Shown here: piece after piece, positions 57,090 through 64,000 of the stretch
How positions within the stretch are numbered: the stretch's first letter is position 1
How the letters are laid out: each line of letters opens with the position of its first letter
DNA from: Desmodus rotundus
Lineage: Eukaryota; Chordata; Mammalia; Chiroptera; Phyllostomidae
Assembly: GCF_022682495.2 (NCBI RefSeq)
Contig: NC_071392.1
Span: 133,485,318-133,549,317, forward strand
Direction of reading: 5' to 3'
DNA length: 64,000 nt
Translations under genes and position numbers: made by a program
Notes under the pieces: generated by a model
Told to the model about the DNA's origin: nothing
What the model saw: only the letters and a program-made list of their open reading frames with translations
Database searches by the model: none

Positions 57090-58903
57090 AAGAGACAAAA
57101 TAAATGGAAGCATATACCATGTTCATAGATTGGAAAAATTAATGTCATTAAAATGTCCATATTACCCAAAACAATCTATAGATTCAACACAATCCCTATT
57201 GAAATACCAATGACATATTCCACAGATTTAGAACAAATTCAAAAATTTTTACGGAACAATAAACAACCCCAAGTATCCTCAACAAGAGAAAGAAGAACAG
57301 GTAGGAGGGATCACAATACCTGATATCAAACTATATTCCAAGGCCACTGTAATCAAAACAGTGTGGTACTGGCATAAGAACAGACACATAGATCAATGGA
57401 ACAGAGAGCCCAGAATAGAGAGCCCAGAAATAAACCCATGTCTCTATGGTCAATTAATATTTGACAAAGAAGGCAGGGGCATAAAATGAAGTAAAAATAG
57501 CCTCTTCAGTAAATGGTATTGGGAGATCTGGACAGGTACATGCAAAAAAAATTGAAACTAGACCACCAACTTAAACCATAAACTAGAATAAACTTAAGAT
57601 GGATAAAGGACTTAAATATAAGTCATGACACAATAAAAGTCTTACAGGGGAAAACAGGCAGTAAAATTTTAGATATCTCATCTGGCAATATTTTTGCTGA
57701 TATATCTCCTAGGGCAAGGGATATAAAGGAAAGAAGAGACAAATGGGACCTCGTCAAATTAAAAAGTGTCTGCATGGCTAAAGGAAACAGCATTAAAATG
57801 AAAAGGAAACAAACCATATGGGTAAATGTATGTGCAAATGATAACTCAGACAAGGATTTGATCTCCAAAATATATAAAGAATTGACATGACTCCACTCCA
57901 GGAAGACAAACTGACGCAGATCTTGACCCGCAAGATCTGCTGTTGAGGTTTCAGTATTTCAATACACATACACACAGACTACAGAGGTCCTGTGGGGGAA
58001 AAGGGACGGCGTGGCCACTCTCTCAAGAGGAGAGTGCTTCTGAGCACCTCGGCCACTCCCTCAAGGGGGGAGCACCAGACCCTTGCCTTGACAAGCTTTT
58101 ATTGGTTTTTCCAGGCCCCTTACATCAAAGAAGGTCCTCTTTTACTATGCAAAGGTTTGTTTTGGGTGGTTATTTTTGAAGACACAGGAGAGGGTGTAGC
58201 TGAATACATCAAAGGAGGACATTTGAAATGTAAATGGAGAAGTGGTGCTAGGTTCCATACCTGGAAGGTCTAGCCCAGATTTTTGGAAGATAAAGATACT
58301 CAGCAAACATTTGCTTGCCTCAGGGTGAGGAAGTTTTTAGCAAGAGCAAGTCTCATAGCAGTCTAGGTACAATGCAGGCCTGATTTCCCACTGGAGAACT
58401 TATCCGTGGACGTGGGTCCTGCCCGCCAACCTTGCTCCCCACTGGCTTTTCCAAGTGGGGGCTGAGCCACATTTCCCATGCTTGGAACGGTTTCCCACAA
58501 CAAACAATCCAATTAAAAAATGGGCAAAGGACTGGAACAGATGCTTCTCCAAGGAGGACATACAGAGGTCCCAGAGACATATTAAAGGATGCTCAGCATC
58601 ACTAGCCATCAGAGAGATGCAAATTAAAACCACACTGAGATACCATTTCAAACTGGTCAGAATGGCCATCATAACCAAATCAACAAACAACAAGTGTTGA
58701 AGAGGTTGTGGAGAAAAGGGAACCCTAGTGCACTGTTGAGGGGAAATGCAGACTGGTGCAACGACTATGGAAAACAGTATGGAATTTCCTCAAAAACTAA
58801 AAATTGAACTGCCTTTTGACCCAGCAATACCACTGCTGGGATTATACCCTAAGAACCCAGAAACACCAATTCAAAAGAACCTTATGCACCCCCTATGTTC
58901 CAC
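57090..58903 (+). mobile_element. L1 ORF2 fragment (plus strand) interrupted by solo LTR
   Basis: Begins in the ORF2 middle ('aataaatggaagcatatacc') and runs through 'gtgtggtactggcataagaa' and 'ctccactccaggaagacaaac' to 57911. After the 588-bp LTR it resumes 'acaaacaatccaattaaaaa' at 58500 and ends near 58903 at 'cttatgcaccccctatgttc', where it joins an inverted L1 5'UTR. Many stops. The part from 57780 on nearly matches the minus-strand L1 at 61990-62565. Confidence 0.85.
57912..58499 (-). repeat. Solo LTR, 588 bp, 6-bp target-site duplication (class II ERV type)
   Basis: The block has TG..CA ends (plus: TGACGCAGATC .. GGTTTCCCACA) and is bounded by a perfect ACAAAC at 57906-57911 and 58500-58505. 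Removing it restores the L1 ORF2 sequence exactly. On the minus strand it starts TGTGGGAAACCG and has an AATAAA signal (58103-58098), leaving about 185 bp of R/U5, so the minus strand is the sense strand. A 6-bp duplication is usual for class II (betaretrovirus-like) ERVs. No coding part of a provirus remains, so this is a solo LTR left by recombination. Confidence 0.85.
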
Positions 58904-58904
58904 A

Positions 58905-59559
58905 CGCAGAGCCCACACGCTGATCAGGGTGCTCACCCACCCGGGGCTTCAGGTTTGGGCACCCACCCAAGGCTTTAGGTGTGGGCTCCCAGGCCACTGA
59001 TTGGGGTACGCACCAACCCTGGGCTTTGGTCCTATGCTCCTGGGCAGCCAGATCGCTGATATGGGTGCGCACCAACCTGGGCTTCAGTTGTGTGTTGAGG
59101 ATGTTTATCCAGTGTTCACAGTGCAGGGGCTGAGGGAATAGGGATGCAAGAGGCCACGGCTGCTGTGGAGAATTCTCTAAACAGCCGCTGAGTGCCTCTC
59201 TTTTCTCTTTTTCTTTTTGAGAAATTCCTTCTATTCAAGTCCCCCTGGTCCAAACAAGCACCTGGCCAATCATACAGCCCAGGCTCGCTGTCTCCCAAGA
59301 ATCTTGCAGCAGACCCTGCTGCCCCGGCCAGGGGGCTCAGCCACCCTGGTCCCTGAGCTGGTCCTATGGACCTTATTGTCCTTAAGCGCTCTTCTTACCA
59401 TCTGATTCTTCAATGTCCTCTACAATTTTTGGTCTCCGATCTTCATATATGCTGGAATACCATTGGCTGTTCGCTCTGTTCCTCAGATCAACTAGGTGTT
59501 TCACTGGTGCCAAGGGGAAGTGGACTCTGCTCCCATGTATCTCGCCGCCATCTCCACTC
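58905..59559 (-). mobile_element. L1 5'UTR fragment, minus strand
   Basis: On the minus strand it starts 'gagtggagatggcggcgaga' and continues 'gggagcagagtccacttccc', 'cagtgaaacacctagttgat' and 'ggtattccagcatatatgaa', matching the leader of the full-length L1 from 31855 onward. It ends near 58905 after about 655 bp, where sequence switches to plus-strand ORF2. AGATGGCGGC near its start is a good YY1-like site. No ORF1 follows. Confidence 0.88.
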
Positions 59560-59696
59560 CTATTTATTTTTGATTACTGTTCAAGTACAGCTGTCTCCAT
59601 TTTTCTGTGACCACGTTCCCCTGCCCCACCCAGTCGCACCCCCTACCCTCAACCTTACCACCCTTTGGTTTTGTCCATGGGTCATTTGTATATGTT

Positions 59697-61670
59697 ATTT
59701 ATTTATTTATTTTTATATATTTATTGATTATGCTATTCCAGTTGTCCCATTCCCCTCCTTCACTCCACTCCATCCTGCCCACCCTCTCCCTCCCACATTC
59801 CCCCCCTATAGTTCATGTCCATGGGTCATACATATAAGTTCTTTGGCTTCTACACTTCCTATGCTATTCTTACCCTACCCCTGTCTATTTTATACCTACC
59901 ATTTATGCTACTTATTCTCTGTACCTTTCCCCCCTCTCTTACCCTCCCACTCCCCTGTTGATAACCCTCCATGTGGTCTCCATTTCTGTGGTTCTGTTCC
60001 TGTTCTAGTTGTTTGTCCAATTTGCTTTCATTTTTGTTTTAGGTGTGGTTGTTAATAACTGTGAGTTTGCTGTCATTTTTACTGTTCATATTTTTTACCT
60101 TCTTTTTCTTAGATAAATCCCTTTCACATTTCATATAATAATGGCTTGGTGATGATGAACTCCTTTAACTTGATCTTATCTGAGAAGCACTTTATCTGCC
60201 CTTCCATTCTAAATGATAGCTTTGCTGGATACAGTAATCTTGGATGTAGGTCCTTGCCTTTCATGACTTGGAATACTTCTTTCCAGCCCCTTCTTGCCTG
60301 TAAGGTCTCTTTGTAGAAATCAGCTGAGAGTCTTATGGAAACTCCTTTGTAGGTAACTGTGTCCTTTTCTCTTGCTGCTTCTAAGACTCTCTCCTCTTTA
60401 ATCTTGGGGAATGTAATTATGATGTGCCTTGGTGTGTTCCTCCTTGGGTCCAGCTTCTTTGGGACTCTCTGAGCTTCCTAGACTTCCTGGAAGTCTATTT
60501 CCTTTGCCAGATGAGGGAAGTTCTCCTTCATTATTTGTTCAAATAAGTTTTTGATTTTTTGTTCTTCCTCCTCTCCTTCTGGTACCCCTATAATTCAGAT
60601 GTTGGAATGTTTCAAGATGTCCTGGAGGTTCCTAAGCCTCTCCTCATTTTTTTGAATTCCTTTTTCTTCATTCTTTTCTGGTTGGATGTTTCTTTCTTCC
60701 TTCTGGTCCACACCGTTGATTTGAGTCCCTGTTTCCTTCCCATCATTATCAACCGGTTCCCTGTACATTTTCCTTTGTTTCTCTTAGCATAGCCTTCATT
60801 TTTTCATCTAATTTTTGACCAAATTCAACCAATTCTGTGAGCTTCTTGATTACCAGTGTTTTGAACTGTGCATCTCATAGGTTTCCTATCCCTACATTGC
60901 TTAGTTGTATTTTTTCTGGAGCTTTGATCTGCTTTTCCTTTGGGCCATTTTTTTGTCTTGGTGCACCTGTTATGTAAAGGGGCAGAGCCTTAGGTGTCCA
61001 CCAGGGCGGGGTAAGGCTCGTTGCTGTGCTGTGGGGGAGGGGTCTGATAGGGAGCAGTGGCGCATGCTCCATTCTCTTCTGGATTTCAGTCACTCCCTCC
61101 TCTACCCACAATCAAATTGGGCCCTTCTGGTGCTGCTTCCTGGGTAGGTGGGTTTGTGTATGTTCTAGGCCCCTGTGGGTCTCTCCAATGAGCTCTCCTG
61201 TGAGGCCTGGTGTTTCTCCCACTGCCGCCTCAATCCCCACAGGTGTTTTCAGTCATTGATTTGAGGCTTTATTTCCCTGCGCCAGAGCCCTGGGTTGCGA
61301 GGTCCATTTCGTTCCCCTACTGTTCCTCCCGGTTTGTCTATGCATGAATGTGGGGCTGTAGTGTCTGCCAGCCACCACCTTGTGGTGTCTGCCAGCTGCA
61401 GCCTGGCCTGCCCCGTTCCACAGTCCTCCACCTCGCTCAGTCCACCAGCCGCTGCCTTGCGCGAGTCCTCTCCACCAGGCTGCCTGTCTCAGCCCCTCTA
61501 CTGGTCTGGATGAATGTTTCTGCTTTATCTCCTTGGTCGTCAGACTTCCATACAGTTGGATATTCTGTCAGTTCTGTCTGTTTTTTGTTTTCAAATTGTT
61601 GTTGTCCTTCTTTTGGTTGTGCAAGGAGGCACAGTGTGTCTACCTATGCCTCCAAATTGGCCGGAAGTCC
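59697..61670 (-). mobile_element. HAL1-like element 3, full length with perfect TSD
   Basis: Flanked by a perfect TGTATATGTT at 59687-59696 and 61671-61680, so both ends are fixed. The minus-strand 5' end is 'ggacttccggccaatttgga'. The 5'UTR runs to 60949, a decayed ORF1 to about 60100, then a 3'UTR and a tail of TTTA units (minus: aaataaataaataaataa). Length is 1974 bp. It matches the elements at 3353 and 46288 in order, ends and size. It lacks ORF2 entirely and lies within an L1 3'UTR, so it inserted after that L1. Confidence 0.92.
60100..60948 (-). pseudogene. HAL1-like ORF1 pseudogene (copy 3)
   Basis: The likely start is ATG 60948, with an early frameshift. Pieces of the coiled-coil lead, an RRM-like segment near 60510-60600 (acidic 'EGEEEEQ'-type loop, then 'FPHL') and the C-terminal 'KEFIITKPLLYEM' near 60120-60160 can be traced across frames. 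Several stops mean no protein is made. Confidence 0.7.
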
Positions 61671-62565
61671 TGTATATGTTCTTTGATAACCCTTATCCTT
61701 CTTTCCCCTGTTATCCCTCTCCTCCCTCCTCTCTGGTTACTGTCAGTTTGTTCTTTATTTCAATGTCTCTGGTTGTATTTTGCTTGCTTCTTTGTTTTGT
61801 TGATTAGGTTCCACTTATAGGTGAGATCACATGGTATTTATCTTTCACCACCTGGCTTATTTCACTTAGCATAATACTCTCCAGTTTCATCCATGCTGTT
61901 GCAAAAAGTAGGAGCTCCTTTTTTCTTTCTGCTATGTGGTATTCCGTTGTGTAAATATACCACAGTTTTTTGATCCATTCATTTACTGATGGGCACTTAG
62001 GTTTCTTCCAGCACTTGCCTATTGTAAATTGTGCTGTTATGAACATGGGGGTGCATAGAGGTTCTTTTGAGTTGGTGTTTCAGGATCCTTAGGGTATAAT
62101 CTCAGCAGTGGTATTGCTGGGTCAAAAGGCAGTTCCATTTTTAGTTTTTGAGGAAATTCCATACTGTTTTCCCTAGTCATTGCACCAGTCTGCATTTCCC
62201 CCCAACAGTGCACTAGTGTTCCCTTTTCTCCACAATCTCTTCAACACTTGCTGTTTGTTGATTTTGTTATGATGGCCATTCTGACCAGTTTGAAATGGTA
62301 TCTCAGTGTGGTTTTAATTTGCATCTCTCTGATGGCTAGTGATGCTGAGCATCCTTTAATATGTCTCTGGACCCTCTGTTTGTCCTCCTTGGAGAAGCAT
62401 CTGTTCGGTTCCTTTGCCCATTTTTTTAATTGTATTTTTTGTCTTCCTGGAGTGGAGTCATGTGGGTTCTTTATATATTTTGGAGATCAAACCTTTGTCT
62501 GAGTTATCATTTGCACATACATTTACCCATATGGTTGGTTCCCTTTTCATTTTGCTGTTGTAAAA

Positions 62566-62689
62566 CAATGAAACCTTTTTTTGCCTGATTTAGAGGGCTG
62601 TTTGAAAGCATTCAGCAAGAGGTAAAAATGTGCATGCCCTTAAACATCATCCCAGTTCTATCAATTCATTTTGGAAGAATTGTCTCATA
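62566..62689. other. Unique DNA
   Basis: Nothing recognised in this short stretch. Confidence 0.3.
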
Positions 62690-63050
62690 AATGCACAAAG
62701 TTATGTATAAAGATGTTTAGTCTTTAAATAATTGTATGGAATAAACATCCAAAAAGGGAATGGATAAAATACAATAAATCTTGCAATGGAATTCTGTGAT
62801 AGCGTCCAAAGAATAAAATGTTGGTAATGAAGATATGGCAGGAATAGATGGTAGAGCAAAAAAGTCAAAACAATGTTTTAGTACCATTTTGTGAGTAAAT
62901 GTGTATGTGCATGGGCACTACTGTCTGTTTTCATCCCAAAAGTAGGGCTGGAGAATGGGAGGGGTGCTTTTACTTTATACATTTCTCATTGTTCATGGTT
63001 TTATAAAGATCATGTATTACCTTGGGAATGAAAAATTTTAAATGAAAAGA
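62690..63050 (+). mobile_element. Ancient L1M 3' end
   Basis: 'gttatgtataaagatgttta', 'caatggaattctgtgatagc', 'agtaccattttgtgagtaaa', 'agggctggagaatgggaggg' and 'ttttataaagatcatgtatt' follow the ORF2-end to 3'UTR order of old L1M elements. Highly diverged, and the fit is by eye. Confidence 0.5.
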
Positions 63051-64000
63051 ATCAGCTGTGAAATGAGTGGTTTGCATGAAATGTGGTTCTGAGCACATGT
63101 TATTCACTCTATCACCTATTTTCTCACTTCTCTGAGTATTGTAGCTAAGTTACGTAGAATAAGGTATGAGCAGTGATAGTAGCTTTGATTCCTGGAACAA
63201 TAGCCAAGATAATGAGGGGCCCATTTTACTGACAATGTCCAGCCACACCTGTTGGAGAAAAGATAAGCATTGGTGCAGGTGCAGGAACAATCACCTCTCA
63301 TTTATCTGCCATTGTCCAGGAATAAGCCAATCTACACTGGCAAACTTTCCAAAATAATAGAAGCTTACCATCTATTTAAAGTGCCTACTTAAAAATTTAA
63401 CCATTTTTTGAGGAAAGTCTTTCCTAAATAGATTTTGCAACTCTTGCTTTTGCAGAAAAAAGAAGTATAATGATCACAATATAAGCAATTCCTGATAATT
63501 TGGGGGTATAGTTCTGACACTGAGCCCTGGAATATGAGATTTCAGGACCCTATCTACAAAAGCCTGAAATGGATGGGAAGCTGACCTCTACTTTCAATCA
63601 TACCTATTATTTTCAATTTCTTTCTAATTTGAAATTTTCTGTCTCTTCTCTAACTTTCAGTTATCCTTATAAGAAAATGTGCCTATTGAATCTTGCCCTG
63701 TCTGGGGGAGATCCAAACTATTGTTCAGACCTCATTTCATTTGATGTTCTATCCCAAAGTGGTGCCAGAGTACAGATTTGGGTAAACATAGTTCCCTGAG
63801 GCATGATCCTAAGAAGCACTGTGAAGGTATGAGGGAGGGAGGAAAGGAAAGGCAGCCAGCAAAGGTGTTAATGAGCAGGTTGCATGGGCAACAGGAACTA
63901 AAAATGTCACTGGGGACCCTTGGAGACACAGTGGGAACATACCTTATTATTGTCCAACTGAGAAGTGAGTAAAGTGCAGTATATTTATTCACCAACTTCT
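63051..64000. other. Unique DNA, no gene seen
   Basis: No exon, RNA gene or recognisable repeat. The open frames on both strands at 63732-63995 overlap and lack motifs. Confidence 0.35.

Larger units (their letters stand above)
59560..62565 (-). mobile_element. 5'-truncated L1 (minus), 3'UTR split by a HAL1-like element
   Basis: ORF2 C-terminal sequence runs from 62565 to 61804 on the minus strand, with its last frame MFITAQFTIGKCWKKPKCPS ending 'SPISGT' and a stop. The 3'UTR starts ('caaccagagacattgaaata'), breaks at 61681 and resumes at 59696 ('caaatgacccatggacaaaa'), ending 'gacagctgtacttgaacagt' at about 59562. The interrupting element is at 59697-61670. Confidence 0.87.

Noticed and set aside
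57943..58273. Open frames of 78 and 93 codons on the plus strand
   Set aside because: They lie in the antisense of the solo LTR and show no retroviral or cellular protein motif.
59366..60055. 229-codon plus-strand frame
   Set aside because: Antisense of L1 leader, L1 3'UTR and HAL1-like 3'UTR, crossing two element junctions. No biological unit.
1..64000. CRISPR array, bacterial operon, tRNA or rRNA gene
   Set aside because: No regular direct-repeat/spacer pattern, no prokaryotic gene density, and tRNA-like sequence occurs only as SINE heads.

Overview
This window looks like nuclear DNA from a bat, probably Yangochiroptera. The case rests on several tRNA-derived SINEs of the VES type (5' part close to 'ccctggctggtgtg..cagtggattgag', tail of 'ctctctaaaaataaataaa') and on young L1 copies with bat-type 3' ends ('gacaactgtaattgaacaacaataaa'). 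It is AT-rich and repeat-dense, and I see no complete gene. It reads as intergenic or deep intronic DNA. One short open segment at 19437-19610 (+) has both splice signals and may be a coding exon of a gene with very large introns.

Layout. 1-17.7 kb: mostly unique DNA with VES SINEs (1.4, 2.4, 3.0 kb), an ORF1-only L1 derivative (HAL1-like, 3.35-5.22 kb, minus), small old DNA-transposon, L2 and MIR pieces and short L1 3' ends. 17.7-28.4 kb: a mariner transposase relic, the candidate exon, an old hAT-like element, an ancient L1M piece, L2/MIR pieces and a SINE with a clean target-site duplication. 28.4-39 kb: ancient L1M copies invaded by a full-length young L1 (31841-38530, plus) with 10-bp target-site duplications, decayed ORF1 and ORF2 and a substituted RT active site. 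39-49 kb: L2-like DNA, L1 3' ends, an LTR-like block (41620-42423), and an MLT1-type LTR split by a second HAL1-like element (46288-48219). 49.1-56.1 kb: an older L1 with an internal deletion, a nested L1 3' fragment and a nested LTR (54303-55094). 57.1-62.6 kb: the most rearranged part. A plus-strand L1 ORF2 piece carries a 588-bp solo LTR with 6-bp duplications; it abuts an oppositely oriented L1 5'UTR, which abuts the 3' end of a minus-strand L1, whose 3'UTR is split by a third HAL1-like element with a perfect 10-bp target-site duplication. 62.6-64 kb: an ancient L1M end and unique DNA.

The main biological theme is retrotransposon nesting. The most notable pattern is three equally long (about 1.9-2.0 kb), apparently full-length L1-like elements that have a 5'UTR, an ORF1 and a 3'UTR but no ORF2, so they would have depended on L1 ORF2 protein in trans. 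Family names come from recognition by eye. Boundaries without a stated target-site duplication are approximate, and all identity figures are rough hand counts.
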